Part shown: piece after piece, positions 18,174 through 26,601 of the stretch
Position numbering within the stretch: the stretch's first letter is position 1
Layout: the number at the start of each line of letters is the position of its first letter
Source of the DNA: Rhodocyclaceae bacterium
GTDB lineage: Bacteria > Pseudomonadota > Gammaproteobacteria > Burkholderiales > Rhodocyclaceae
Direction: 5' to 3'
Assembly (NCBI GenBank): GCA_003963315.1
Contig: RXJP01000132.1
Coordinates: 5,867 to 39,928, forward strand
DNA: 34,062 nt
Notes under the pieces: model-generated
The model's input: only the letters and a program-made list of their open reading frames with translations
Database searches by the model: none
What the model was told of the DNA's origin: nothing
Translations under genes and position numbers: made by a program

Positions 18174-19343
18174 TTATTCCTTGCCCGGATCCTTCACATC
18201 CTTCTGGGAGTCGTCGAACTCCACGTTGGCCAGCTTGCCACCCACCTTTTCCACCTTGCGGATGTAGACGGTCTGCACCACATCCCGGGTGGCGGGATCG
18301 ATGGAGATCGCACCGCGGGGACTGGTCCACTTGAGCCCCTTGGCGGCTTCGACGAACTTCTCGGCATTGGCATCGCCGCCGGTCTTCTTCAAAACTTCGG
18401 CGATCAGATTCATACCGTCATAGCCGGCCACGGACATGAAGTTAGGACGGTCCTTGGGGTACGCCTTGGCATAAGCCTCGGTGTAGGCCTTGTTCTCCGG
18501 GGACTTATGCACCATGGAGTAATGGCCGGAAGTGATGATGCCCAAAGACGCGTCGCCCAAGGCTTCGATGGTGTCGTCGTCGGTCAGGTCGCCGGTGGCG
18601 ATAATCTTGATGCCGGCCTTGGCCAATTCACGCTCCTGATAGCCCTTGAGGAAACCGATGGTCAACTCGCCAGGGGGCAGGAAAAGAAACACAGCTTCGG
18701 GCTTAGCGTCCTTGATCTTTTGCAGGAAGGGCGAGAAATCGGGATTCTTCAACGGAACCCGCACCTCGCCGGTAATCTGGCCGCCGCCGGCAGTAAAAGT
18801 CTTCTGGAATTGTTTTTCAGAATCGATGCCAGGACCGTAGTCTGCCACCAGGGTGTACACCTTCTTGATGTTGTTCTTCAGGGCCCAACTTGCGATGGGG
18901 GCAGTGAGCTGGGGCAGGGTGTGGGAAGTACGGACGATGTAGGGCGACTTGGTGGTGATAACGGAGGTTGCCGCATTCATGATCACCATCGGCTTCTTGG
19001 CTTCCGTAGCCACCGGCGCTACGGCTAGAGCTGCGGGAGTGAGGCCAAAGCCGGCCAGAATATCCACATTGTCCTTGACTACCAACTCCTGGGCGTCGCG
19101 CTTGGACAACTCGGGCTGGGTGCCCGCGTCATCCTTGATGACCAATTCCACCTTGCGGCCGCCGAATACGTCACCCTTCTGCTTCAGATAGAGATCAACA
19201 CCGTTCTTGATCTGCTTGCCATAGGCCGCGAAGGGACCGGACAAGGGCAGGATCAGGCCGATCTTCAGGTTTTCCGCGGCAATGGCAGCGGAGCTTGCCA
19301 TCATGGCAAGGGCAATGGCACTGACTTTGAATTTGTATTTCAT
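18174..19343 (-). CDS. ABC transporter periplasmic binding protein, LivK-like
   Basis: This is a Peripla_BP_6/LivK-type solute-binding protein. From ATG 19343 it has 389 residues: a signal peptide MKYKFKVSAIALAMMASSAA then IA, followed by ENLKIGLILPLSGPFAAYGK, the standard opening of the family. AGGAG lies ten bases before this ATG; an upstream in-frame start would add 21 residues before the signal peptide. No LivH/M/G/F permease genes are in the window, so it is an orphan subunit. Related proteins bind branched-chain amino acids, amides or aromatic acids. The gentisate genes next door make an aromatic ligand attractive but unproven. Confidence 0.93.
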   Translation of the reverse strand: MKYKFKVSAIALAMMASSAAIAAENLKIGLILPLSGPFAAYGKQIKNGVDLYLKQKGDVFGGRKVELVIKDDAGTQPELSKRDAQELVVKDNVDILAGFGLTPAALAVAPVATEAKKPMVIMNAATSVITTKSPYIVRTSHTLPQLTAPIASWALKNNIKKVYTLVADYGPGIDSEKQFQKTFTAGGGQITGEVRVPLKNPDFSPFLQKIKDAKPEAVFLFLPPGELTIGFLKGYQERELAKAGIKIIATGDLTDDDTIEALGDASLGIITSGHYSMVHKSPENKAYTEAYAKAYPKDRPNFMSVAGYDGMNLIAEVLKKTGGDANAEKFVEAAKGLKWTSPRGAISIDPATRDVVQTVYIRKVEKVGGKLANVEFDDSQKDVKDPGKE

Positions 19344-19473
19344 TTCGGAATATCTCCTCTTGGTAAATGTGTTTCCGGATCGTTTTACTTTTCGCCGCAC
19401 ATCCATGCAACGGGTGTTTGTCTTACCGGCTTGACCACCTTCTTTAGGCTATCCGCAGACTTGGACCAACCAG

Positions 19474-19501
19474 TTGCACTTTTTAATCATTAAATTGCAC
19501 T
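19474..19501 (-). promoter_or_regulatory. Paired direct repeats around a palindrome upstream of the binding-protein gene
   Basis: TTGCACT occurs at 19474-19480 and 19495-19501, exactly 21 bases apart (two helical turns). Between them lies the perfect palindrome TTTAAT-C-ATTAAA (19482-19494). The block is about 130 bases before the binding-protein start in a 221-base gap and looks like an activator or repressor site. No protein can be assigned to it from sequence. Confidence 0.45.
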
Positions 19502-19564
19502 ATTTATATTTAAACAATAGTCCGCATTGATGCCAAGGGCAATCAGCTTGATCCCCGGTAACGG

Positions 19565-20209
19565 CTAGGCGACAAAATCCGGTTGCTTGGCCGGCGCGGC
19601 TTTCTGGAATGCTTCCAGTTTTGCGCAGGCATCGCCGATGGCTTGCAGAGTGGGATAAGGCGACATGTCCAGCTTGAAACGCTTGGCACCGGCCAACTGC
19701 GTGACCAGATAGACATCGGCAAGCCCCGGGGAGTTTCCGTAACAATAGACGCCCCTTCGCGGGTCCGAGGCCAACATCTGCTCCATCGCCCCCAGGCCGT
19801 CCTTGAGCCAACGGCGGGCCCATTCATCCACCTGCTCCGGGCTACAGCCCAGATCGTTTTGAAGATATTGGAGGATGCGGCGGTTGTTCACCGGATGGAT
19901 GTCGCAGGCGACGATGCTGCACAGGGCACGCACCCAGGCGCGGTCTTCCGCGTTCTTGGGCAGTAGTGCGGGTTCGGGGTAGGTTTCCTCCAGCCACTCG
20001 ATAATGGCAGTGGATTGCGTCAGCACGCCCTTGTCGGTAACCAGGGTGGGAACCGCGCCCATAGGGTTAAGGGCGCGGTAATCCGCGGACTTGAGCCCTT
20101 CGTCCCCCCGCAGGTTCACCGGTACCAACTCGTAATCGAGGCCCTTCAGATTGAGGGCGATGCGGGTCCGATAGGACGTACCGCTGGCAAAAAAACTGTA
20201 CAACTTCAT
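19565..20209 (-). CDS. maiA: Glutathione-dependent maleylpyruvate/maleylacetoacetate isomerase (zeta GST)
   Basis: This zeta-class glutathione transferase of 214 residues isomerises the cis ring-cleavage product to the trans form. The N-terminus MKLYSFFASGTSYRTRIALN resembles NagL, the maleylpyruvate isomerase of the gentisate pathway, more than the SSCSWRVR form of classical MaiA. GAVPTLV and STAIIEWLEETYPEP belong to the thioredoxin-like glutathione site. AAGGAGAG precedes the ATG. It is divergent from gentisate dioxygenase, which argues that the physiological substrate is maleylpyruvate. The family annotation maiA is safe; the substrate is inferred from context. Confidence 0.92.
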   Translation of the reverse strand: MKLYSFFASGTSYRTRIALNLKGLDYELVPVNLRGDEGLKSADYRALNPMGAVPTLVTDKGVLTQSTAIIEWLEETYPEPALLPKNAEDRAWVRALCSIVACDIHPVNNRRILQYLQNDLGCSPEQVDEWARRWLKDGLGAMEQMLASDPRRGVYCYGNSPGLADVYLVTQLAGAKRFKLDMSPYPTLQAIGDACAKLEAFQKAAPAKQPDFVA

Positions 20210-20517
20210 CGAATCTCTCCTTGGAGCGATATTGCAATACCCAACAACCCCTTGGGAGATTGTGGATAGGCATTCTTTTGTTATTGCCGGGGCGAGCTTA
20301 CGCTTCTACCTCATGCTTGCCGGCACCACCTGCCGCCAGAAAAACCTCGGTAGAAATTTACTTGCTCCGCCGCTGTTTCTGTAAGTATACTGACGATCAG
20401 TGAGCTGTCAATTGCGATGTAAAGCATTTGCCGCAATAGCGCCAGCGCCACCTTCACTGTCTGCATCGGATTCGTCGTTTCCAACAAACAACAGCAACAC
20501 TGCACGAGGAGAACACC
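20210..20517. promoter_or_regulatory. Divergent control region between maiA and gentisate operon
   Basis: This 308-base gap holds no convincing gene. On the plus strand TTGCTC (20362-20367) and TATACT (20386-20391) are 18 bases apart and make a good sigma-70 promoter for the dioxygenase operon, leaving a leader of about 120 bases. The palindrome ACTGA-CGA-TCAGT (20389-20401) overlaps the -10 end and the expected start site, the position of a repressor operator. The MarR protein encoded at the end of the operon is the obvious candidate to bind there. I could not pick a clear promoter for maiA. Confidence 0.5.
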
Positions 20518-21573
20518 ATGAGCCTTGCCCCCCTGCGCGCCCTTGGAACCATGGAAGAACTGCCCAAGGACTACCTGGACAATCTTTTCGCCACCAACCT
20601 GTATCCGCTTTGGCCCAGCCTTCGCGCCGTGCTGCCGCCCCACAAGCCCACCGCCAAGACGCTGCCCACCCTGTGGGAATACCAGGATGTGCGCCCCCTG
20701 CTCATGAAAGCCGGCGAACTCACCCCCATGGAAAAGGCCGAACGCCGCGTGCTGGTGTTGTCCAACCCCGGCCACGGCCTGGCCAATATGCAGGCCACCC
20801 CGGTCATGTACCTGGGCCTGCAACTCATCATGCCCGGCGAATTGGCCCCCAACCATCGCCACACCCCTAACGCCGTGCGCATCATCGTTGAAGGTGAAGG
20901 CGCCTTCACCGGCGTGAACGGCGAACGCTGTCCCATGGAACGGGGCGACCTGATCCTCACGCCCTCCGGCCGTTGGCACGAGCACGGCCACGACGGCAAG
21001 TCGCCGGTGACCTGGCTCGACGTGTTGGACCTGCCCCTGATCCTGGGCCTCGAAGCCTCCTATCTTGAAGAAGGCCACGATGTGAAGAGCGCGCCCCTGC
21101 CCGCCTCCACCTCCCAGTACTCCGCCGCCGGCCTGGCCCCCGCCCCGTTGTTCGAACGGGTGCAGAACACCCACCCGCTGATCCGCTTCCCCTGGGCACG
21201 CACCAAGGCCGGCCTGCAACAACTGGCCGCTGCCGACCCCGGCATCAAGGCAGTGCAGATGGCTTACGTCAATCCCGAGAACGGCGCCGACTGTTTCCCC
21301 ACCATTTCCTTCAGCGCCATCATGCTGCGCCCGGGCGAAACCCTGAATATTCCCGAGCGTTCTCCCGCCGCCGTGTTCCACATCGTCGAAGGCAGCGGCA
21401 GCGTGGAAATCCGCGGCCAGAAGTTCGACTGGAAGGAGGCCGACACCTTCTGCTCCCCCGGCTTCTCCACCATCAGCCTGAAGAACGCCTCCGCCACCGC
21501 GCCGGCGTATATGATCGTGGCCGACGAATCCCCGGTGCACAAGAAACTCGGGCTGTACGAAGTACGCAACTGA
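20518..21573 (+). CDS. Gentisate 1,2-dioxygenase
   Basis: This iron(II) bicupin enzyme opens the ring of gentisate (2,5-dihydroxybenzoate) to maleylpyruvate. The 351-residue length is typical. The N-terminal cupin carries the iron-binding histidines H113 and H115 in PNHRHTPNAVRIIVEGEGAF and H154 in GRWHEHGHDG. The second cupin (from about residue 260) begins FSAIMLRPGETLNIPERSPA and keeps the fold but not the metal histidines, as in other gentisate dioxygenases. The start follows GAGGAG. It heads an operon with fumarylpyruvate hydrolase and MarR. The closest named enzyme type I recall is NagI; 1-hydroxy-2-naphthoate dioxygenase is a related alternative, made less likely by the neighbours. Confidence 0.93.
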   Translation: MSLAPLRALGTMEELPKDYLDNLFATNLYPLWPSLRAVLPPHKPTAKTLPTLWEYQDVRPLLMKAGELTPMEKAERRVLVLSNPGHGLANMQATPVMYLGLQLIMPGELAPNHRHTPNAVRIIVEGEGAFTGVNGERCPMERGDLILTPSGRWHEHGHDGKSPVTWLDVLDLPLILGLEASYLEEGHDVKSAPLPASTSQYSAAGLAPAPLFERVQNTHPLIRFPWARTKAGLQQLAAADPGIKAVQMAYVNPENGADCFPTISFSAIMLRPGETLNIPERSPAAVFHIVEGSGSVEIRGQKFDWKEADTFCSPGFSTISLKNASATAPAYMIVADESPVHKKLGLYEVRN

Positions 21574-21649
21574 TCCCGCAGGCTCGCGGCCTCCCCGCCG
21601 CGAGCCGCTTACCCTTCGCCATCGATATTCATAAGAAAGGAATCTCCCC

Positions 21650-22354
21650 ATGACCCAATACGCATTCGCGCCGGCGGAAACCCCCTCCGTCGCCATCAAG
21701 GGCAGCAGCGCCCGCTTCCCCGTACGGCGCATCTTCTGCGTCGGTCGCAACTACGCCGCCCACGCCGCCGAGATGGGCCGCCCGGTGGATAAAGCCACCA
21801 GCGAGCCCTTCTACTTCACCAAGAGCCCCGATACCGTACTGCCTTCCGGCAGCAAGATGACCTACCCCCCCGGCACCAAGAATTTCCATTACGAAATGGA
21901 ACTGGTGGTGGCCATCGGCGCCCCCATCTTCCGCGCCACCGAAGCCGACGCCGAGAAGGTGATCTTCGGTTACGCCTGCGGCCTCGACATGACCCGCCGC
22001 GACCTGCAACTGGTGGCCCGCGAACAAGGCCGCCCCTGGGACCTGGGCAAGGACGTGGAGCAATCCGCCGCCATCTCCGAGATCGTGCCCTACGCCGAAC
22101 TGGGCATGCTGAGCAAGGGCGAGATCGCCCTCAGCGTCAATGGCGACACCAAGCAGAAGTCCGACCTGAGCTATCTGATCTGGAACATTCCCGAGCTGAT
22201 CGCCCACCTGTCCAAGTTCTACCACCTGCAACCGGGCGACCTGATTTACACCGGCACGCCGGAAGGTGTCGGTCCGGTGGTCGCAGGGGATAAAATCCTC
22301 GGACACATCGACAAGGTTGGCAAAATTGAGCTTGAAATCACGAGTGCCGAGTAA
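21650..22354 (+). CDS. Fumarylpyruvate hydrolase (FAH family, NagK-like)
   Basis: This FAH-family hydrolase of 234 residues splits fumarylpyruvate into fumarate and pyruvate, the last gentisate-pathway step. The metal-binding acids are E82 and E84 in FHYEMELVVAIG and D113 in GYACGLDMTRRDLQ. The region GRPWDLGKDVEQSAAI and the late GTPEGVGPVVAGD are further family signatures. AAAGGAATC precedes the ATG. It follows the dioxygenase by 76 bases and its 3' end overlaps the marR start. Other FAH substrates (acylpyruvates) cannot be excluded by sequence, but the neighbouring dioxygenase and isomerase fit fumarylpyruvate. Confidence 0.92.
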   Translation: MTQYAFAPAETPSVAIKGSSARFPVRRIFCVGRNYAAHAAEMGRPVDKATSEPFYFTKSPDTVLPSGSKMTYPPGTKNFHYEMELVVAIGAPIFRATEADAEKVIFGYACGLDMTRRDLQLVAREQGRPWDLGKDVEQSAAISEIVPYAELGMLSKGEIALSVNGDTKQKSDLSYLIWNIPELIAHLSKFYHLQPGDLIYTGTPEGVGPVVAGDKILGHIDKVGKIELEITSAE

Positions 22355-22835
22355 AAGCGAAAAAATCCTGCCCGACAACAATCTGTATGCAATGCCGGCC
22401 CACCTGATCCGGCGTTGCCATCAGATTGCCCAGGGCTTGTTCCATGAGGAGTGTGCCAAGCACGACCTGACCCCCATCCAATACGGCGTGCTGCTGCTGT
22501 TGCAGAAACACGCCGGGGTGGACCAGATCACCCTGGCCGGCTTGGCCGCCCTCAACCGCAGCACCGCCGGCGACGTGCTCAAGCGCCTGGAAGCCGCCGG
22601 CCTGATCGAACGCCACGAAAGCCCGGAAGACCGCCGGGTCTGGCTGGTGCATCTGACTCCCGAAGGCGACAAGTTGATCCGCAAGGTGGAAGCCCTCGTG
22701 TTGCGGGTGCAGGAGCGCCTGCTGGAGCCCCTGAATCCCCAGGAACGCACCATCTTCCTCGACTGTCTGGCCCGCATCGCCGACGAAAACAACGAGCGCT
22801 CCCGCGCGCCCCTGCGCAGCCCTGCCGCCGCCTGA
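22344..22835 (+). CDS. MarR-family regulator of the gentisate operon
   Basis: This 163-residue winged-helix repressor matches MarR regulators of aromatic catabolism. The N-terminal segment LPDNNLYAMPAHLIRRCHQI is conserved in this branch, so I chose GTG 22344, which overlaps the upstream hydrolase stop by 11 bases. ATG 22392 would cut this segment. The DNA-binding part reads ITLAGLAALNRSTAGDVLKR, followed by the wing ERHESPEDRRVWLVHLTPEG. Being last in the operon it probably autoregulates it, with gentisate or a precursor as the effector. The palindrome at 20389-20401 is the suggested operator. Confidence 0.9.
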   Translation: MPSKSEKILPDNNLYAMPAHLIRRCHQIAQGLFHEECAKHDLTPIQYGVLLLLQKHAGVDQITLAGLAALNRSTAGDVLKRLEAAGLIERHESPEDRRVWLVHLTPEGDKLIRKVEALVLRVQERLLEPLNPQERTIFLDCLARIADENNERSRAPLRSPAAA

Positions 22836-22908
22836 AACGGCAGGAACGGCAAGCCGCTGACGTATCATTGCGGGCTTTTCCGCCGCTGCCGGTGCAAGCC
22901 TTCCCGCA

Positions 22909-24828
22909 ATGATCCAACTCCGTCGTCTGTCCTTCTCCCGTGGCGTGGACCGCCTGGTGGAAGGCGCCTCCTTTCAGATACACCCCAGCTGGAAAGTCGG
23001 CCTCACCGGCGCCAACGGCTGCGGCAAATCCTCCTTCATGGCCTTGCTGCGGGGCCAGCTCCACGCCGACAGCGGTGATCTGGAAATGCCGCCCCAGTGG
23101 GTGATCGCCCACGTCGCCCAGGACACCCCCGCCCTGGCCGAAGCCGCCCAGGACTTCGTCCTCGGCGGCGACGAGGAACTGGCCCGCATCGAAGCCGATC
23201 TGCTCAAGGCCGAAGCCGACCATGCCGGCGAACAGATCGCCCTGCTCCATGGCCGCATCCAGGAGATCGGCGGCTACGGCGCCAAAGCCCGCGCTGCCGA
23301 GTTGCTCCACGGCCTGGGTTTCAAGGACAGCGATTTCATCCGTCCGGTGGCCGAATTCTCCGGCGGCTGGCGGGTGCGCCTCAATCTGGCCCGGGCCCTG
23401 ATGTGCCGCTCCGACCTGCTGCTGCTGGACGAACCCACCAACCACCTCGACCTCGACGCCGTGCTCTGGCTGGAGAACTGGCTGAAGAGCTATCAAGGCA
23501 CCCTGCTCATGATCTCCCACGACCGGGATTTCCTCGACGCCGTGGTGGGGCGCGTCGTGCACATCGAACAACAGCAGATGACCCTCTACCAGGGCAACTA
23601 CACCGCCTTCGAGCGCACCCGGGCCGAACGCCTGGCCAACCAACAGGCCATGCATGAGAAGCAGCAAAGGGAAGTGGCCCACCTGCAAAAGTATGTGGAC
23701 CGCTTCCGCGCCCAGGCCACCAAGGCCCGCCAGGCGCAAAGCCGGATCAAGGCACTGGACCGGATGAAGGAAGTGGCTGCCGCGCACGTGGACAGCCCCT
23801 TCAGCTTCACCTTCCTGGAACCGGAAGCCTTCTCCGACCCCTTGCTGCAACTGGACCGCGCCGCCATCGGCTACGGCGAAAAGACACTGCTGGGCAGCGT
23901 CAGCCTGAGCGTCCGCCCCGGCTTGCGCCTGGGTCTCCTCGGGCGCAACGGCGCCGGCAAATCCACCCTGGTCAAATGCCTCTCCGGCGAGTTGAAACCG
24001 CTCACCGGGCACCGTACCGAAGGCCGCCACCTGCGCATCGGCTACTTCGCCCAGCACCAACTAGAACAGCTGCGCCCCGACGAATCGCCCCTGCAACACC
24101 TATTGCGGCAGGAACCCCAAACCCGGGAACAGGAGCTGCGCGACTACATCGGCGGCTTCGATTTCCGCGGCGATATGGCCGCCACACCTTGCCGCAATTT
24201 TTCCGGCGGCGAAAAAACCCGGCTTGCCCTGGCCCTGCTCATCCGCCAGCGGCCCAACCTGCTGCTGCTGGACGAACCCACCAACCACCTGGACCTGGAA
24301 ATGCGGGAGGCATTGACCCTGGCCTTACAGGAAACCGAGGCCGCCGTGGTGCTGGTCTCCCACGACCGCCACCTGCTGCGCACCACCTGCGACGACCTTT
24401 GGCTGGTGGCTGATGGTCAGGCCAAGCCTTTCGACGGCGACCTGGACGACTACGCCCGTTGGCTGGCCGACCAACGCAACAGCGAACGCAGCGCCGAAAA
24501 GGCGGCCAGCCAGCCCATGGACGCGGGCAAGTCCGCTCGCAAGGAAGCCCACGCGGAGTCGCAAGCCCAGAAACAGGCGCGACTGGCCCGACGCCGCCCC
24601 CTGCTGAAGGAACTGGAGAAACTGGAAAAGAATCTGTCCGCCTGGCAGACGGAAAAAACCGACACCGACGAAAAGCTCGCCGACCCAGCGCTCTACACCG
24701 CCGCCGACAAGACCCCCATGGAAGCGCTGCTCAAGCGCCAAGAGGAATTGACGACCCACATAGACAACGCTGAGGTGCGCTGGTTGGAAATCCAAGAAGC
24801 CCTGGAAACCCTGGAAGAACCAGCCTGA
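22909..24828 (+). CDS. yheS: ABC-F ATPase, YheS type
   Basis: This two-domain ABC-F ATPase of 639 residues matches YheS in length and sequence. Walker A motifs are GANGCGKSS and GRNGAGKST. Signatures are FSGGWRVRLNLARAL and FSGGEKTRLALALL. Walker B motifs are [14 protein letters not shown] and [14 protein letters not shown]. The interdomain linker (about residues 245-290) is arginine- and glutamine-rich (HEKQQREVAHLQKYVDRFRA). A charged coiled-coil tail (about 520-639) closes the protein. It lacks membrane helices and is expected to bind the ribosome. It lies 73 bases after marR and probably has its own promoter. It is distinct from the YbiT homologue at 13.3 kb. Confidence 0.93.
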   Translation: MIQLRRLSFSRGVDRLVEGASFQIHPSWKVGLTGANGCGKSSFMALLRGQLHADSGDLEMPPQWVIAHVAQDTPALAEAAQDFVLGGDEELARIEADLLKAEADHAGEQIALLHGRIQEIGGYGAKARAAELLHGLGFKDSDFIRPVAEFSGGWRVRLNLARALMCRSDLLLLDEPTNHLDLDAVLWLENWLKSYQGTLLMISHDRDFLDAVVGRVVHIEQQQMTLYQGNYTAFERTRAERLANQQAMHEKQQREVAHLQKYVDRFRAQATKARQAQSRIKALDRMKEVAAAHVDSPFSFTFLEPEAFSDPLLQLDRAAIGYGEKTLLGSVSLSVRPGLRLGLLGRNGAGKSTLVKCLSGELKPLTGHRTEGRHLRIGYFAQHQLEQLRPDESPLQHLLRQEPQTREQELRDYIGGFDFRGDMAATPCRNFSGGEKTRLALALLIRQRPNLLLLDEPTNHLDLEMREALTLALQETEAAVVLVSHDRHLLRTTCDDLWLVADGQAKPFDGDLDDYARWLADQRNSERSAEKAASQPMDAGKSARKEAHAESQAQKQARLARRRPLLKELEKLEKNLSAWQTEKTDTDEKLADPALYTAADKTPMEALLKRQEELTTHIDNAEVRWLEIQEALETLEEPA

Positions 24829-24906
24829 GCCTCTTAGCTACAACACGCATCTGCGGCGAAAAATTGCGCACGAACAACAAAAATTATCCCAATTAATATC
24901 AATGTG

Positions 24907-24934
24907 TTGAAAAAAACTATTAAAGTAATATAGT
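24907..24934 (+). promoter_or_regulatory. Sigma-70 promoter candidate for the OmpA-like gene
   Basis: TTGAAA (24907-24912) and TATAGT (24929-24934) are 16 bases apart within a strikingly AT-rich stretch (24855-24940), 35 bases before the ATG. This is the best promoter match in the right half of the window. Confidence 0.5.
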
Positions 24935-24968
24935 CGAATCCATTCAGCATTCACGGGGATGACAAATC

Positions 24969-25913
24969 ATGGATGGCCGCGTTTTCCGGCGTCGGGACCT
25001 CGCAACGCTGGCGCTTGTTTTGACCGCCACTCCCATCGCTCATGGGGCAGCGTACGACACCGCGCCCCCTGCTCAAGCCGCCACCAGGATTCAGGTTGCC
25101 GAACCTCGACGCGTCCCCGGACTACCCGATATTGTCAACGACACGCCGGCACCGGCGGCTCGCTCCGCCGAGGCCTCCCCGGTAGCACGGTCCCGCCCTC
25201 TCTTGCTCGCCCAGAATGCGCTACCGTCCCAGGACGCAACGCGAACAGCTGAGCGCAGTCTGGGCACCACCCAAGACAAGGTAATGGAACACGCCGCCCC
25301 CAATGTCACCCCCGCGGCGGTTCCGGTTCGCCAGGATAAATCCACCTGGTATGTCGGCGGCGCTGTCGGACGCGGTGGCCTGGACACCGGCTACCAACAT
25401 ACCTTGCAGACGCTTTTCAACACCGGAGCAACCCAGGTGTGGGTCACCCCCCGGGCCGAGGACGTCATGTGGAAGGCCTACGCCGGCTACCGAATTTCTC
25501 CTCGTTGGTCTGTGGAAGGGGGCTACTGGGATTTCGGCAAAACAGGATATTCCGCCGATATATCATCCCCCGTGACGACGACGGTGGACCGCCAGTTCCG
25601 CGGCTATGGCCTTGGCGCGGATGCCGTGTTCTGGCTGCCCGTGACCAAGGCATTCACCGGCTTTACCAAGCTTGGCGGCGTCCAGGTCGCCGCCAAGGCA
25701 AGCGCTGCCACGCCCGGGGGCGGACTGTCGCCCTTACCGGAGCAAAGCAGCAGCACATTCAATCTGCATTGGGGACTTGGCGGGGAATACGCCCTCACGC
25801 CCAATCTGGCGGTCCGGATGGAATACGAGACCATCAACCGGGCGGGCGACAACAACAAGTTTGGCACCGCCGACATCATCCTCTGGACACTGGGCGGCGC
25901 CTACAAATTCTGA
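24969..25913 (+). CDS. OmpA-like outer-membrane beta-barrel protein with disordered N-terminal linker
   Basis: A 314-residue outer-membrane protein. A signal sequence (RRRDLATLALVLTATPIAHG, about residues 8-27) is followed by some 90 residues rich in Ala, Pro and Arg with no obvious fold. A barrel of about 190 residues then begins STWYVGGAVGRGG. It has alternating aromatic strands such as AGYRISPRWSVEGGYWDFGK and ends YKF, the C-terminal phenylalanine used for BAM insertion. The barrel resembles the OmpA-like transmembrane domain; no OmpA peptidoglycan-binding domain follows. The arginine triplet in the signal resembles a Tat motif, but Sec export is expected for a barrel. Function unknown. 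Confidence 0.75.
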   Translation: MDGRVFRRRDLATLALVLTATPIAHGAAYDTAPPAQAATRIQVAEPRRVPGLPDIVNDTPAPAARSAEASPVARSRPLLLAQNALPSQDATRTAERSLGTTQDKVMEHAAPNVTPAAVPVRQDKSTWYVGGAVGRGGLDTGYQHTLQTLFNTGATQVWVTPRAEDVMWKAYAGYRISPRWSVEGGYWDFGKTGYSADISSPVTTTVDRQFRGYGLGADAVFWLPVTKAFTGFTKLGGVQVAAKASAATPGGGLSPLPEQSSSTFNLHWGLGGEYALTPNLAVRMEYETINRAGDNNKFGTADIILWTLGGAYKF

Positions 25914-25937
25914 CACCGCCGCCCGGGACGGCCGGCC

Positions 25938-26471
25938 TCAGTCGGATAGTTTCAGTTTCAACTGAAAGGACAAGGCACCGTAGAGCCGGTCCCGGTAGGA
26001 CGGCACCACAGCGACATTGAGGCCGAATCGATCTGCCTCATAACTGAGCACGGGAACGACGGCGGGAAACCAGCCGCCATTCCGCATTTTCGGATAACCA
26101 TCAAACCCGCCGGCCACCACGCCGACGCGAACGCGGCCAATGGCCAAGGGCTCGTAGTAATAGCCGGCATAGTTGGAATAGCGCCGATCACTGTTGTAGA
26201 AGCGGCCTGCCGTCAACGACGATACCGTGGAGAAACGGTACTCCCCGCCAAGTCCGCCATTGGCACCATTGAGATTTTTGTCCCGTTGGAAATGATAGGA
26301 ATAAAAACCCGCGTTGAGCCAGGTTTCGCTCAAGGGCTTTTCTTCCACCCAGGAAAACAGGGCGCCATCGGCCGCGGCGCTGACTGACGTTGCCAGTGCA
26401 AAAAACAACAAGGCAAAGGATTGGCGTAGTGATTTCATTTGGGGAGGCGAAGACTTTTGAGATGACGACAT
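25938..26471 (-). CDS. Small outer-membrane barrel protein, PagP-like
   Basis: This protein of 177 residues (or 166 from ATG 26438, where a normal signal peptide MKSLRQSFALLFFALATSVS begins) resembles eight-stranded barrels of the PagP type. It has aromatic alternating strands (TWLNAGFYSYHFQRDK, YSNYAGYYYEPLAIG, RVRVGVVAGGFDGYP) and a proline-containing strand before VLSYEADRFGLNVAVVPSY. PagP transfers palmitate to lipid A, but I cannot locate its catalytic His/Asp/Ser set with confidence, so enzyme activity is unproven. No good ribosome site precedes either start. The gene is convergent with the OmpA-like gene and divergent from the lipoprotein gene. Confidence 0.6.
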   Translation of the reverse strand: MSSSQKSSPPQMKSLRQSFALLFFALATSVSAAADGALFSWVEEKPLSETWLNAGFYSYHFQRDKNLNGANGGLGGEYRFSTVSSLTAGRFYNSDRRYSNYAGYYYEPLAIGRVRVGVVAGGFDGYPKMRNGGWFPAVVPVLSYEADRFGLNVAVVPSYRDRLYGALSFQLKLKLSD

Positions 26472-26601
26472 TGTAATGTGGGGGCATCAGAAAACACCTC
26501 TCTGACAAAATGCAACTAGGCCCCCATCCATCTTCCCCGACCGGTCCATCACCGGCACTGCCCGTTTAAAATGGCCGCCTCCCTCATTCAAGGAGCAAAT
26601 C

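Noticed and set aside
19461-19480. Possible sigma-54 promoter (TTGGAC...TTGCAC) near the binding-protein gene
   Set aside because: The GG to GC spacing is 11, not 10, and it faces away from any gene start on that strand.
20311-21750. Long open frame on the minus strand opposite gentisate dioxygenase
   Set aside because: It is antisense to a gene with intact cupin motifs; its Gly/His/Val-rich translation is typical of the reverse frame of GC-rich coding DNA.
22579-24060. Open frame of 493 codons on the minus strand opposite yheS and marR
   Set aside because: It covers clear ABC-F Walker motifs on the other strand and shows no domain; it is a codon-bias shadow.
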